Source: a bacterium HR11
Lineage (GTDB): Bacteria; Acidobacteriota; HRBIN11
Length of the DNA: 64,000 bases
NCBI GenBank assembly: GCA_002898535.1
Contig: BEHN01000003.1
Coordinates: forward strand, 1-64,000
Direction of reading: 5' to 3'
The notes beneath the pieces are model-generated. The model made no database searches, was not told where the DNA came from, and was given only the letters and a program-made list of their open reading frames with translations. Below are positions 1 to 9,100 of the stretch, piece after piece. Each line of letters starts with the position of its first letter. Position 1 is the first letter of the stretch. Both the position numbers and the translations under genes were made by a program.

Positions 1-1181
1 CCAGTATCGGGGATCCGCCACGTCGCCGGCCCGGCGGGCTGGAGGTCTTGCACCCAAAGGACGTCGCCCCGCTCGATACGCCGCAGGCGGGCGACCCCGT
101 CGGCGTCCAGGTGCCGCCGGAGGATTTCGTAAGTATATTTTTGACCGTCGCTGGCGCACCCGACCGTCTGGAACTTGCCCTTCATCTCGGCCATCGGGGC
201 GATGAGCCGAAACCAGGCTGGACCCGCAGGTAGGTCCGGCGGCGCCTGGGGACCAAGAGTCAGGAAGCTGAACTTCAGGACCTGAATCGTGCGATACAAT
301 CGGCGGTTAAGGTCGGCGAGGCTTGGGGGGACGGTCCATCGACGGACCTCGTGGCACCAGAAGCGGCCCTCGGCCAGAAGCGGACAGGGGCGATGATGCA
401 GGCAAGGGCCCCAGATGAAGGGCCGGCCGGCGCGGGTGACGGCGTCCCGCAGGCGCTCCAGCCGTTCGCTCGTCTCCCGCAAGGCGGGCTCCGTGATGAC
501 GAGGAGACCCTGGGGTGCCAGATACCGCAGGACGTGCTGGAGCCAGGCGTGGACCCGGGCGTCAGGCTGACCGTAAAAGGCTTCCCCGAGGGCAAAACTC
601 ACGACGATGAGGTCCCACGCCGTATCCGGCGGAGCGCCCCAAGTTGAGGGGTCCCGCAGGTCGCCGACCCGGAAGGTCCATCGGGTCCGAGGCCAATAGG
701 CCGAAAGGTCTCTCACGGTGGCGTGGAAGAACGCCAGGGCCGTCGGCGCTCGGTCCAGGGCCATAACCTCGATGACGGGGTTTTCCGTGGCTTTTTCCAA
801 TAGAGCGGCGACGGCCAAGCTGGCCGCCCCGGGTCCGGCCCCCAGGTCCAGGACCCGCACGGGCCGGTCCGACGGCGGATGCCACCCGTGGAGTCGCATC
901 GCCTCGACGAGCGGGAACTGGACCCGGACAAACGTTTGGGGGAAAAAGAAAAGGCCGTAGGCCAAAAGCAAGCGCTCGTCCCGGGCGTAGTCCCCGAAAC
1001 GGGGCGCCCGTTCGACCGTGAAGAGGTCGCTGAGCCGCTGGACCTCCCTTTCCAGGTCCCGCAGACAGGCGGCCGCATCCGGACGACCCAGCCGCTGGCA
1101 GGCAGATTCGACCCACCAGCGTTCCAGCCACGGCGGATAGGGCAGGACCTCGGGGGTCTGGACGGGGGTGCTACGGGGCAT
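1..1181 (-). CDS. Rsm22-family ribosomal small-subunit SAM methyltransferase (3' end cut by window edge)
   Basis: The frame starts at ATG 1181 and stays open to base 1, so at least 393 residues are present and the C-terminus lies outside. Near residue 105 is a Rossmann SAM-binding motif (VLDLGAGPGAASLA). Further on comes a Cys-rich stretch, PCLHHRPCPL then FWCHEVRRW, which matches the Cys-Pro-His and WCHF pattern of the Rsm22 family. These proteins are predicted rRNA methyltransferases acting on the small ribosomal subunit. The stop of the upstream coiled-coil gene overlaps this start (TGATG), so the two are probably translated together. The three Cys could hold an Fe-S cluster or zinc; that is inference. 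Confidence 0.8.
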   Translation of the reverse strand, partial: MPRSTPVQTPEVLPYPPWLERWWVESACQRLGRPDAAACLRDLEREVQRLSDLFTVERAPRFGDYARDERLLLAYGLFFFPQTFVRVQFPLVEAMRLHGWHPPSDRPVRVLDLGAGPGAASLAVAALLEKATENPVIEVMALDRAPTALAFFHATVRDLSAYWPRTRWTFRVGDLRDPSTWGAPPDTAWDLIVVSFALGEAFYGQPDARVHAWLQHVLRYLAPQGLLVITEPALRETSERLERLRDAVTRAGRPFIWGPCLHHRPCPLLAEGRFWCHEVRRWTVPPSLADLNRRLYRTIQVLKFSFLTLGPQAPPDLPAGPAWFRLIAPMAEMKGKFQTVGCASDGQKYTYEILRRHLDADGVARLRRIERGDVLWVQDLQPAGPATWRIPDT

Positions 1182-2524
1182 CAGATGTCCCACACTTGCG
1201 GGGCCACGATCTCTCCGATGTGGGCCTCGACCAGGCCGACGGCTTCCTTCTCCGCGGCCTCTTCCACGCCCATCGTCAGACCCAGACTGAAAACCCAGAC
1301 CAGGGCCTTTCCGTGAATGCCGAAGCGGTGAAGCTTTTCCCGCACGGACGACCGACGCAGGCGCCGGGCGAACTGCTGAATGTCCTTCGGATAGAGTTTC
1401 ACCTTGGCCTCGATCAAGACCCAGAGCCGTTCACCGTCCGGCGTTTCGACCTGGACGACGCCGTCGATTTCGCCCAAGGCGTTGAGGTGAAGCGTCCGGA
1501 TCGGGGTAAGGCGCTGAAAACCCCGATCGGCTAAAAACTGATAGAAGAACGTCCGCATGCGGTCTTCGGTCGTACTGCCCCGTACGTCGGCGATCAGGGC
1601 TTCGAGACGTCGGAACCGCCGGTCCGTCGTCTCCATAAACGTGTGGAGGGTCTGCGTCAGTTGTTGGACTTGAACGGTCAGGTCGTCGACCCGAGCCGTC
1701 AGTCGGTCGAGGCGGACCGTTAAGTCATCGACGCGGGCCGTCAACTGCTCCAGGCGAACCGTTAAGTCATCGACCCGGGCCGTCAGCTGGTCCATGCGGA
1801 CGGCCAGCTGCTGGACCTGAGCCGCCAGGTCATCGACGCGAGCCGTCAACTGCTCCAGGCGGACGGTCAGGTCGTCGACCCGAGCCGTCAGCTGGTCCAT
1901 GCGGACGGCCAGCTGCTGGACCTGAGCCGCCAGGTCGTCGACGCGGGCCGTCAATTGATCAAGGCGGACCGTTAAGTCATCGACGCGAGCCGTCAGCTGG
2001 TCCATGCGGACGGCCAGCTGCTGGACCTGAGCCGCCAGGTCGTCGACGCGAGCCGTCAATTGATCAAGGCGGACCGTTAAGTCATCGACGCGAGCCGTCA
2101 GCTGGTCCATGCGGACGGCCAGCTGTTGGACCTGGGCCGTCAGCTGCTGGACCTGAGCCGCCAGGTCATCGACGCGGGCCGTCAACTGCTCCAGGCGGAC
2201 CGTTAAGTCGTCGACCCGGGCCGTCAGCTGGTCCAGGCGGACGGCCAGTTGCTGGACCTGAGCCGCCAGTTGCTGGACTTGGGCCGCCAGGTCATCGATG
2301 CGGGCCGTCAGTCGTTGAAGTTGGACGCTATTCTGCTCCAAGCGCTGGCCGGTCTGATGGACGATGGCGGCGGTGTCGGCCAGGAGTTTCGAGGCCTCCC
2401 GGAATTCAGCCGGGAGGCGGAGGAACTCCTCCGACAGAAGCGTCTGCAAGAGTTCCCGTCTCCATTCCGGGTGCTCCTGCAGGAGTCGTAACAGGTCTTC
2501 CAGGTCATGTACGGTAAACGGCAA
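1181..2524 (-). CDS. Long coiled-coil protein with C-terminal PD-(D/E)XK nuclease-like domain (DUF3782-like)
   Basis: The start is TTG at 2524, because AGGAGG at 2531-2536 lies six bases upstream; longer in-frame starts would run into the mutase gene. The protein has 447 residues. About residues 60-285 are an almost perfect coiled coil built from 14-residue double heptads (QLTARVDDLTVRLD) alternating with 21-residue units, giving a ~35-residue (105-bp) higher-order repeat. The last ~130 residues hold GEIDGVV (Asp354) and VLIEAKVK (Glu372, Lys374), the D...ExK arrangement of PD-(D/E)XK nucleases. Proteins with this layout are usually called DUF3782; their function is unknown. Repeat number may vary by recombination. 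The gene overlaps the methyltransferase start downstream. Confidence 0.75.
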   Translation of the reverse strand: MPFTVHDLEDLLRLLQEHPEWRRELLQTLLSEEFLRLPAEFREASKLLADTAAIVHQTGQRLEQNSVQLQRLTARIDDLAAQVQQLAAQVQQLAVRLDQLTARVDDLTVRLEQLTARVDDLAAQVQQLTAQVQQLAVRMDQLTARVDDLTVRLDQLTARVDDLAAQVQQLAVRMDQLTARVDDLTVRLDQLTARVDDLAAQVQQLAVRMDQLTARVDDLTVRLEQLTARVDDLAAQVQQLAVRMDQLTARVDDLTVRLEQLTARVDDLTVRLDRLTARVDDLTVQVQQLTQTLHTFMETTDRRFRRLEALIADVRGSTTEDRMRTFFYQFLADRGFQRLTPIRTLHLNALGEIDGVVQVETPDGERLWVLIEAKVKLYPKDIQQFARRLRRSSVREKLHRFGIHGKALVWVFSLGLTMGVEEAAEKEAVGLVEAHIGEIVAPQVWDI

Positions 2525-2564
2525 GGGTGGCCTCCTGTTCGGATTCCCGACCCTCGGTCCGGTC

Positions 2565-4331
2565 TCAGATGACCTCCGGCTCTTCCCATTCGCCCCAGAC
2601 GTCCCGGAGGGTGTCACAGATCTCGCCGATAGTGGCGTAGTTCATGACGGCCTCCAGGATGTAGGGCATCAGGTTGTCGGTCCCCTGAGCGGCCCGACGG
2701 AGGGCCTGGAGCGACTCGACGACGGCTCGGTTGTCGCGCGTGCGCTTGACCTCGTTCATACGGGCGATCTGCTGTTCGGCGACCTTCTCGTCGATGTACA
2801 GGATCTCGATGGGCCGGTCTTCCTCGACGACGTACTCGTTGACGCCGACGATGATCTTCTCCTTGCTCTCAATTTGGCGCTGGTATCGGTACGCCGCCTC
2901 GGCGATCTCCCGCTGAGGGTAGCCCCGCTCGATGGCCGGGATCATGCCGCCCATGGCGTCCAGCTTGTCGAAGTACTCGTAGGCCTGCTCCTCCATCTTC
3001 TTCGTCAGGGCCTCGACGAAGTAGGACCCCCCGAGGGGGTCGACGGTATTGGCGACGCCGCTCTCAAAGGCGATGATCTGCTGGGTCCGGAGGGCCAGCA
3101 TAGCCGAGAACTCCGTCGGCAGGGCGTAGGCCTCGTCGAAGGCATTCGTGTGGAGCGACTGGGTCCCGCCGAGGACGGCCGCCAGGGCCTGGATGGTCGT
3201 CCGGATGAGGTTGTTGTACGGCTGTTGCCATGTCAGGGAGCAACCGGCCGTCTGGGTATGGAACCGGAGCCACCAGGACCGGGGGTTCTTGGCATGGAAG
3301 CGGTCCCGCATGACGTGGGCCCAGATCCGGCGGGCCGCCCGGAACTTGGCGATCTCCTCGAAGAAGTCGTTGTGACAGTTGAAGAAGAAGCTCAAGCGGG
3401 GCGCGAACTCGTCCACGTCAAGGCCGGCCTCGATACAGTGCCGCACGTACTCGATGCCGTCATACAATGTGAAGGCCAGCTCCTGGACGGCCGTCGAGCC
3501 GGCTTCTCGGATGTGGTAGCCGCTGATGCTGATGGGGTTCCACTTCGGCATGTGCCGGGCGCACCAGGCGATGGAGTCGACGACGAGTCGCATCGAGGGT
3601 CGGGGCGGATAGATGTACTCCTTCTGGGCGATGTATTCCTTGAGGATGTCGTTCTGGGTCGTCCCGCCGACCCGGTCCAGGGGAATGCCTCGCTTAAGGG
3701 CGACGGCGGCATACATGCAGATGAGGACGGCCGCCGGCGAGTTGATCGTCATCGACGTCGTGATGGACGCTAAGTCGATGCCGTCGAAGAGGATCTCCAT
3801 GTCCCGCAGGGTGACGATCGATACGCCGCACTTGCCGACCTCGCCGAGGCTCAGGGGGTGGTCGGGGTCCCGACCGTAGAGCGTCGGCAGGTCGAAGGCA
3901 ACGCTCAGGCCCGTCTGGCCCTGGGAGATGAGGAACTTATAGCGACGGTTCGTGTCCTCGGGCGTCCCAAAGCCCGAGAAGAGCCGAAAAGTCCATAAGC
4001 GGCCCCGGTACATCGTAGCGTGGATCCCCCGCGTGAAGGGGAACTCCCCGGGGAAGCCGATGTCCCGGAGGTAATCGATGTCGGCCACGTCCAAGGGCGT
4101 GTACAGCCGCTGGATCGGCTGGCTCGACAGGGTCGTGAACTCGGCCTGCCGCTCGGGCTGACGCTCCAGGGACTCCCGGAGGGTCGTCTGCGTCCAGCGT
4201 TCGTAAGCGGCCTGGATGGCTTCCAGGTCCCCGCCGGCCGAGCGGACCCGTCGGGTCGAGGCCATCCGGGACTTCTTGGGTCGAGGCGGCGCAATCGCCG
4301 TCCCTCCATTCCTCCGACGCTTACCGGCCAT
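2565..4331 (-). CDS. Adenosylcobalamin-dependent acyl-CoA mutase, large (catalytic) subunit; isobutyryl-CoA mutase-like active site
   Basis: The 588-residue protein aligns by eye along its whole length with the TIM-barrel subunit of methylmalonyl-CoA mutase-type enzymes ([53 protein letters not shown]). It lacks the C-terminal B12-binding domain, so a separate small subunit is needed; none lies nearby. The residue that is Tyr89 in methylmalonyl-CoA mutase is Phe118 here, and the substrate-binding Arg207 is Gln236 (EYIAQKEY); the spacing of 118 is the same. Phe/Gln is the isobutyryl-CoA mutase (IcmA) signature. ATG 4331 was chosen because GGGGGAG precedes it; the frame continues upstream, but only antisense to another gene. 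Confidence 0.88.
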   Translation of the reverse strand: MAGKRRRNGGTAIAPPRPKKSRMASTRRVRSAGGDLEAIQAAYERWTQTTLRESLERQPERQAEFTTLSSQPIQRLYTPLDVADIDYLRDIGFPGEFPFTRGIHATMYRGRLWTFRLFSGFGTPEDTNRRYKFLISQGQTGLSVAFDLPTLYGRDPDHPLSLGEVGKCGVSIVTLRDMEILFDGIDLASITTSMTINSPAAVLICMYAAVALKRGIPLDRVGGTTQNDILKEYIAQKEYIYPPRPSMRLVVDSIAWCARHMPKWNPISISGYHIREAGSTAVQELAFTLYDGIEYVRHCIEAGLDVDEFAPRLSFFFNCHNDFFEEIAKFRAARRIWAHVMRDRFHAKNPRSWWLRFHTQTAGCSLTWQQPYNNLIRTTIQALAAVLGGTQSLHTNAFDEAYALPTEFSAMLALRTQQIIAFESGVANTVDPLGGSYFVEALTKKMEEQAYEYFDKLDAMGGMIPAIERGYPQREIAEAAYRYQRQIESKEKIIVGVNEYVVEEDRPIEILYIDEKVAEQQIARMNEVKRTRDNRAVVESLQALRRAAQGTDNLMPYILEAVMNYATIGEICDTLRDVWGEWEEPEVI

Positions 4332-4362
4332 AAACTCCCCCTTGGATGAAGGCTGTCCTTTC

Positions 4363-4390
4363 AGTTTAGGGCTTCCGGGGTGGGATGCAA
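4363..4390 (-). promoter_or_regulatory. Candidate promoter of the acyl-CoA mutase
   Basis: On the minus strand TTGCAT (4390-4385) and TAAACT (4368-4363) are 16 bases apart and 32 bases before the start codon. The -35 lies in a short GATRCAR repeat. Confidence 0.38.
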
Positions 4391-4423
4391 GATGGGAATG
4401 CGGATCGAGATGCCGGGATGTAT

Positions 4424-4535
4424 CCCAGCCCCGCTCGCAAGAGCGGGGTCCTGAGACGGACCCCCGACGCCAGACCAATGGGCGATTCACCGTTCGCGAT
4501 TCGCCATTCCAGAGCCCGCCGCCATGCAGGCGTCT
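4424..4535. repeat. GC-palindrome repeat, GCGARTG array and hairpin unit in the mutase/Ig-protein gap
   Basis: The 321-base gap 4332-4652 holds the mutase promoter, then a ~60-bp dispersed repeat with the palindrome CCCCGCTCGCAAGAGCGGGG. Related copies lie near 25238, 40128, 56733 and 61800. Inverse GCGARTG units (4479-4507) and one ATGAC-type hairpin half (4518-4535) follow. Confidence 0.6.
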
Positions 4536-4652
4536 GAAAACACGCCCCTGGGGGAGCCGGATGGCCGGGTCCTTATGGCCTGGATGCATCATGCAAATGA
4601 CTCGCCCGCCTGGTATGATCACGCCCCCATACCGGCAGACGGGGCGCAGGGT

Positions 4653-5066
4653 ATGAACCTTTGGAGATGGCTGGCCATCTTCGGGGCCTTCGTCGGGTTT
4701 GCGACGCCAGTCTTTCCGGTCTGCATCGAGGCCGATCCGGCGGCGGTAGGCACCCCCCTGGCTCGTCCGCCAGTCCCCAGGACCGGAAGCGCCCGGCTGG
4801 ACGGAACGGTCTACGACACCGAGAGCCGGCCCATCGCCGGGATCCGCCTGGTCCTGAAGCCCCGGGCCGAGGCCGACGTGACCTTCGAGACCGTCACGGA
4901 CGCTCAGGGCCGATATAGCTTCGACCGACTCGCGGGGGGTTACTACGACGTCTTGCTCCGATGGGGCGACCGCACGGTCGTCCAAGTCACCGTCTGGCTC
5001 GCCCACGGGCGGGCCCATCGGGTGGACTTCTACATCGACGGCCAGCGCCTCAAGGCCGACCGATGA
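4653..5066 (+). CDS. Exported protein with a carboxypeptidase-regulatory-like (CNA-B/Ig-like) domain
   Basis: The 137-residue product starts at ATG 4653 with a hydrophobic signal sequence (about residues 3-22, [18 protein letters not shown]). Residues ~45-130 form one carboxypeptidase-regulatory-like beta-sandwich: [18 protein letters not shown], then [19 protein letters not shown]. Such domains occur in secreted and outer-membrane proteins and bind or brace other surface proteins. The gene stands alone, divergent from the mutase. It lacks a good lipobox at its Cys (FPVC), so free periplasmic export is more likely than lipidation. Confidence 0.65.
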   Translation: MNLWRWLAIFGAFVGFATPVFPVCIEADPAAVGTPLARPPVPRTGSARLDGTVYDTESRPIAGIRLVLKPRAEADVTFETVTDAQGRYSFDRLAGGYYDVLLRWGDRTVVQVTVWLAHGRAHRVDFYIDGQRLKADR

Positions 5067-5068
5067 CG

Positions 5069-5320
5069 GGATACAGGATGCAAGATGCAGGATGGGAATA
5101 GGGTCCCAGGTCCTGGGATCGGGAATTCGGCAGTCCGGGAATTCGGGAGTCCGGCAGAGAGTCCAAAAAGCTCTGCCATCCAGGGCTCTATCGGCCTATC
5201 GGCCCAAGGCCGGGGCTCGTCCCTTCGTTACTCGTCACTCCGTCCCTTTGAAAAATCGTGCTTCCCGGGGGATGGGAAAGGCTGTTCTGATACCATTCTC
5301 ACGAACCGAGCGGCTCTGTC
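5069..5320 (+). repeat. GATRCAR array, GTTCGGCA-type units and dispersed ~75-bp element upstream of comB
   Basis: 5069-5099 is a GATRCAR heptamer array. 5147-5320 is homologous over ~170 bases to 7215-7392, including AAGCTCTGCCATCCAGGGCT and TCGTCACT units. The ~75-bp element itself is 5248-5320, from TTGAAAAATCG to GAACCGAGCGGCTCTGTC, in plus orientation just before the comB ribosome site. Confidence 0.7.
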
Positions 5321-5335
5321 TAAGGAGGTGGAACC

Positions 5336-6139
5336 GTGACGCTCCGAGCCCTCGACGAATGGCTCTACGTCGGCGCCGGCCGAGAAGCGGCTCAGGCGGC
5401 CGCGAGCCTCCAGGCCGAGGCCGTCGTATTCGACGTCCTGCGAGCCTGCGCCACCCTCACGACCCTCCTGGCCAGCCCCGTCCAGACACCCGTCTGGATC
5501 AGCGATTCGGTCGAAGCCTGTCGGCAGGTGCGGACCCGCTTCTGGCCCGACGCCTTACTCGGGGGCGAGCGGGACTCCCGGCCCATCCCGGGCTTTGACT
5601 TCGGGAACAGTCCCGTAGAGGTCCTCCGCCGGGCGGCCGAGTGGACCGGTCGGCGCGTCCTCCTGACGACGACCGGCGGGACCCGGACGCTGGTCGCCGG
5701 CCCCCGGGGCCACACCTGGGTCGGCAGTCTGACCAACCTGACCGCCGTGATCGAACGGGTCCGGGCATGGCACCGGACTGGGCGTCGGGTCCTGCTGGTC
5801 GCCGTGGGCGGTCGGCTCGACGACGACCCCCGGGCGAATGAAGACCTCTACGTGGTCTTGTACGTCCTGTGGCACGTCTGGCCGGCGGCGGTCCGGGCGT
5901 GGTCGCCGGACCTGGCGGCTCGATGGGAACGGCATCAGGGGGAACCGGACTGGCCCGGCGTCCTGCAAGCCACGCCGCATGGTCGGGAGCTGATCGACCT
6001 GGGCCTGGGCGAGGACGTCACGTGGATCGGAGCGTCCGTGAGCCTCTACCCCTGGGTCCCCGTCGTCGGGACCGACGACCCGCCAGACCCCCACCTGGCC
6101 CCCGTCCTCCGACTTCAGGACGACGTCCCCCCGGCATGA
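5336..6139 (+). CDS. comB: 2-phosphosulfolactate phosphatase-like protein (ComB family)
   Basis: The GTG start at 5336 follows a strong AAGGAGGTG. The 267-residue protein carries the ComB landmarks in order: AVVFDVLRACATL near residue 30, LLGGERDSRPIPGFDFGNSP near residue 75, and LLTTTGGTRTL near residue 108. ComB hydrolyses 2-phosphosulfolactate in coenzyme M or sulfolactate synthesis, with Mg and an acidic site. No other sulfolactate gene is nearby, so the physiological substrate is uncertain. A copy of the ~75-bp dispersed element ends just before the ribosome site. The 3' end overlaps the convergent epimerase gene by 25 bases. Confidence 0.82.
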   Translation: MTLRALDEWLYVGAGREAAQAAASLQAEAVVFDVLRACATLTTLLASPVQTPVWISDSVEACRQVRTRFWPDALLGGERDSRPIPGFDFGNSPVEVLRRAAEWTGRRVLLTTTGGTRTLVAGPRGHTWVGSLTNLTAVIERVRAWHRTGRRVLLVAVGGRLDDDPRANEDLYVVLYVLWHVWPAAVRAWSPDLAARWERHQGEPDWPGVLQATPHGRELIDLGLGEDVTWIGASVSLYPWVPVVGTDDPPDPHLAPVLRLQDDVPPA

Positions 6140-7122
6140 AGCTCGAGAAGCCATGCGACCGTTTGGCGGAGGCCCGTCTCGAAGGGCGTTACCGTGTAGC
6201 CCAGCTCCCGCCGGGCCCGCTCGCTGGTGAAGGCCCAGTCGTAGAGCATCAGACCCGCCGCCGAGGGCGACATCCGGGGGGCTCGACCCCGGAGGCGGTC
6301 AAGAGCGAACTGAAGTCCGGCGACGCTCCGGACGACCGGGCCGGGAATCGGCCATCGGGGCGGTCGACGACCCGTCCAGGCCGCCACGTAGTGGAAGAAC
6401 TCCCGGACCGTCCGGTTTTCGCCGCCCAGGATGTAGGCACCGCCCGGCGTGCCCCGCTCCAGGGCCTGGAGGAACCCGCCGACCACGTCGTGGATCCAGG
6501 CGAAGCACCACCGTTGATGCCCGCTCCCGATGTAGCCCGGCAGGCGACCCGCCAGGAAGTCCCGAATGAGGCCCGCCACGAAGTTCCCCTCGGTCATCCG
6601 ACCCGGCCCGTAGACGATCCCCGGGAAGAGGATGATGACCGGAGCGCCTTCGGACTGAAGACGACGGACGCGACGGAGGGCCTCGACCTTGGTCCGACGG
6701 TAAGGATTCCGCAGGGGCGGCCGCGTCGGGGCCGTCTCGTCGAGGACCTGACCGGGCCGCCCCGGGCCCAGGGCAAAGAAGGTCGACGTGTATAGAATGC
6801 GGGGCACGCCGGTCTCGGCCGCCCGCCGGATCAGGTGCTCGGTCGCTTCCACGTTGACCCGTCGGAAGGCCCGGGGGTCCGGCGACCACACGCGGACGAG
6901 GGCGGCCAGGTGGACGACGGCGTCCGCGTCCCGCAAGGCGGCTTCATAACTTTCCGGTTGCAGGAGGTCGCCCCGGACGACCCGCAAGCGGTACGACGAC
7001 TCCGCACGCTCCAGGCGGGCGGGGTCCCGCACGAGGACAGTCACGTCGGCGCCCTGCCGTAGAAGTGCCTCCAGCAAGGCCGAACCCAGATAACCGGTCG
7101 CACCCGTGAGGAAGACACGCAT
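6115..7122 (-). CDS. NAD(P)-dependent epimerase/dehydratase (extended SDR, HpnA/dihydroflavonol reductase-like)
   Basis: The 335-residue protein opens with the Rossmann motif MRVFLTGATGYLGSALLEAL and has the extended-SDR YxxxK motif (NPYRRTKVEAL) near residue 150. ILYTSTFFALGPG supplies the catalytic-region Ser/Thr. The profile is that of nucleotide-sugar epimerases and of hopanoid-associated HpnA or dihydroflavonol reductase-like enzymes; the substrate cannot be told. ATG 7122 was chosen because the Rossmann strand starts there. It has no clear ribosome site: the dispersed element (7123-7196) abuts the ATG directly. It overlaps comB tail to tail. Confidence 0.85.
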   Translation of the reverse strand: MRVFLTGATGYLGSALLEALLRQGADVTVLVRDPARLERAESSYRLRVVRGDLLQPESYEAALRDADAVVHLAALVRVWSPDPRAFRRVNVEATEHLIRRAAETGVPRILYTSTFFALGPGRPGQVLDETAPTRPPLRNPYRRTKVEALRRVRRLQSEGAPVIILFPGIVYGPGRMTEGNFVAGLIRDFLAGRLPGYIGSGHQRWCFAWIHDVVGGFLQALERGTPGGAYILGGENRTVREFFHYVAAWTGRRPPRWPIPGPVVRSVAGLQFALDRLRGRAPRMSPSAAGLMLYDWAFTSERARRELGYTVTPFETGLRQTVAWLLELHAGGTSS

Positions 7123-7685
7123 AACAGAGCCGTTCGGTTGGTGAAAAACCGCATGGATTCGGCTTTTCCGACCCTTCGGGAAGAATGGTTTTTCAAGCAA
7201 AGGGCAGTTCGGCAGTTGGGCAGTTCGGCAGTTCGGCCAAGGGTCCAAAAAGCCCTGCCATCCAGGGCTCTATCGGCCCAAGGCCGTGGATCGTCACTTT
7301 GTTACTCGTCACTTCGTCACTTTGAAAAATCGTGTTTCCTGGGCGTTGGGAAAGGTCGTGCCGACGCCATTCTCACGAACCGAACGGCTCTGATAAGGTA
7401 TCGGGTCCCGGGTCCCAGTGAACAGATCTGCTCGGTCCGTGAAAACCCGGATAGATTTGGCCCTTCCGACCTGCCGGGAAAGACGATTTTTCAGGCATCG
7501 GACAGATGGGCCGGTCGGCCGGACAGCCCCCCTCACTCATGGGTCATGTCAGCTCATGGGTCATGGCTCATAGCTCATGGCCCATATTGGCTCATAGCTC
7601 ATGGCTCATAGCTCATAGTCCCATGAGCCATCAGCCATGCGCCATGAGCTGATATGCGCCATGCGCCAACATGAGCTATGAGCCT
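7123..7685. repeat. Repeat mosaic between epimerase and aminotransferase genes
   Basis: This 587-base gap holds three copies of the ~75-bp element: 7123-7196 (minus, touching the epimerase ATG), 7322-7392 (plus) and 7421-7494 (minus). Between the first two are GTTCGGCA octamers (7203-7245) and GTCACTTC units (7288-7321). From 7541 to 7685 lies the window's longest CTCATRG heptamer array, present in both orientations. I see no gene here. Confidence 0.75.
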
Positions 7686-7709
7686 ATCTCACCGGGACCC
7701 TCTCGCATC

Positions 7710-9059
7710 TTACTTGTACTTTGCCGCCGCCATCTCGCACTCCCGCAGGACTTCTGAGAAGAGGGCCACGGCCGTGTCGATCTGTTCCTTTTCGACGACC
7801 AGGGGCGGGATGAAGCGGATCGTGCTGTCGCCGCAACCCAGCAGGAGGAGGCCCCGCTGGAAGCATCGGTGGACGACCTCATCCCGGAGGGCCGGGAAAG
7901 GCTGGCGGCCGGTCCGGTCCGTCACGAGTTCGACCCCGACCAGCAGGCCGAGGCCGTCCACACGGCCGATCGTCGGATGCCGGTCCATCAGGGCCCGCAG
8001 ACGGTCCCGCAGGTACTCCCCCAGGGTCCGGGCCCGTTCCATCAGGCCGCCCTGAAGGAGTTCCAGGGTTTTCAAGGCCGCCGCGCAGGCGATGGGGTTC
8101 GCCCCGAAGGTATTGGCGTGCGCGCCCGTCGGCCACGTCATCAGGTGGGACCGGGCGATGATGCAACCCAGGGGGAGGCCCGAGGCGATGCCCTTGGCGA
8201 CGGCGATGATGTCCGGCTGGATGCCGCTGTGCTGGTAGGCGAACCAGCGGCCCGTCCGGCCCATGCCCGTCTGGACCTCATCGACGATGAGCAGGATCCC
8301 ATACTTGTCCGTCAGGGCCCGCAGGCGGGGCAGGAAGTCCGGCGGCGGGAAGACGTAGCCGCCTTCGCCTTGAATCGGCTCGACGATGACGGCGGCGATG
8401 TCGTCCGGGTGGGCCGTCCGCTTCAGGATGTAGTCCTCGATGAACGCCAGGGTGGCGTCCGTGCATTTCTCGGGGGACACCTGGCCGAAGGGCCGGTAGG
8501 GGTTCGGATAAGGAGCATGGTGGACCACGCCGACCGAGGGGCCAAAGCGCCGTTTGTGGACGGCCTTGCTGGCCGTCAGCGCCAGCGATCCATACGTCCG
8601 ACCGTGGAAGGCCCCGTAAAAGGCGATGAAGTCCGTACGGCCCGTGACCCAGCGGGCCAGCTTCATGGCCGCCTCGATGGACTCCGTTCCCGAGTTCGTG
8701 AAGAAGACCCGCCACTCGCCCTCGCCGGGCAGACGGGCCAACCGCTCGGCCAGGTCGGCCATCAGGCTGTAGTAGAAGTCCGTCCCGGCCATGTGGACGA
8801 ACGTGGCCGCCTGTTGCTGGATGGCCCGGACGACCTCGGGATGACAGTGGCCCGTATTCAGGACGGCGACGCCCGACGTGAAGTCGAGATACACGTTGCC
8901 GTCCACGTCCTCGACGACGGCGCCCTCCCCCCGGGCCATCACGAAGGGATAGGGCCGGGTATAGGACGGCGAACAGAACCGGTGGTCCTTCTCGACGACC
9001 GCCCGGGCTTTGGGGCCCGGCGGTTCGACTCGGATAAGGGGCGCTTTCTCATAAGGCAT
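7710..9059 (-). CDS. Class III PLP-dependent aminotransferase (acetylornithine/4-aminobutyrate aminotransferase family)
   Basis: The 449-residue protein has the full class III fold: DGNVYLDFTSGVAVLNTGHCHPEV near residue 60, the glycine-rich NSGTESIEAAMKLAR, LLIVDEVQTGMGRTG with the cofactor Asp, and the Schiff-base Lys in VAKGIASGLPLG near residue 287. It transaminates an omega-amino acid such as GABA, ornithine or acetylornithine; the length and the long N-terminal arm resemble the thermophile/archaeal GABA and ornithine aminotransferase-like branch. GAGGAG lies seven bases before ATG 9059. It follows the homocysteine methyltransferase/MTHFR gene by 41 bases on the same strand, so they are likely one transcript. 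Confidence 0.87.
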   Translation of the reverse strand: MPYEKAPLIRVEPPGPKARAVVEKDHRFCSPSYTRPYPFVMARGEGAVVEDVDGNVYLDFTSGVAVLNTGHCHPEVVRAIQQQAATFVHMAGTDFYYSLMADLAERLARLPGEGEWRVFFTNSGTESIEAAMKLARWVTGRTDFIAFYGAFHGRTYGSLALTASKAVHKRRFGPSVGVVHHAPYPNPYRPFGQVSPEKCTDATLAFIEDYILKRTAHPDDIAAVIVEPIQGEGGYVFPPPDFLPRLRALTDKYGILLIVDEVQTGMGRTGRWFAYQHSGIQPDIIAVAKGIASGLPLGCIIARSHLMTWPTGAHANTFGANPIACAAALKTLELLQGGLMERARTLGEYLRDRLRALMDRHPTIGRVDGLGLLVGVELVTDRTGRQPFPALRDEVVHRCFQRGLLLLGCGDSTIRFIPPLVVEKEQIDTAVALFSEVLRECEMAAAKYK

Positions 9060-9100
9060 GATACGACTCCTCGGGGAATGCAGGATGCAAGATAGAAGCT

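Noticed and set aside
4332-5018. N-terminal extension of the acyl-CoA mutase
   Set aside because: It is antisense to the Ig-like exported protein, not homologous to any mutase, and ATG 4331 has a good ribosome site.
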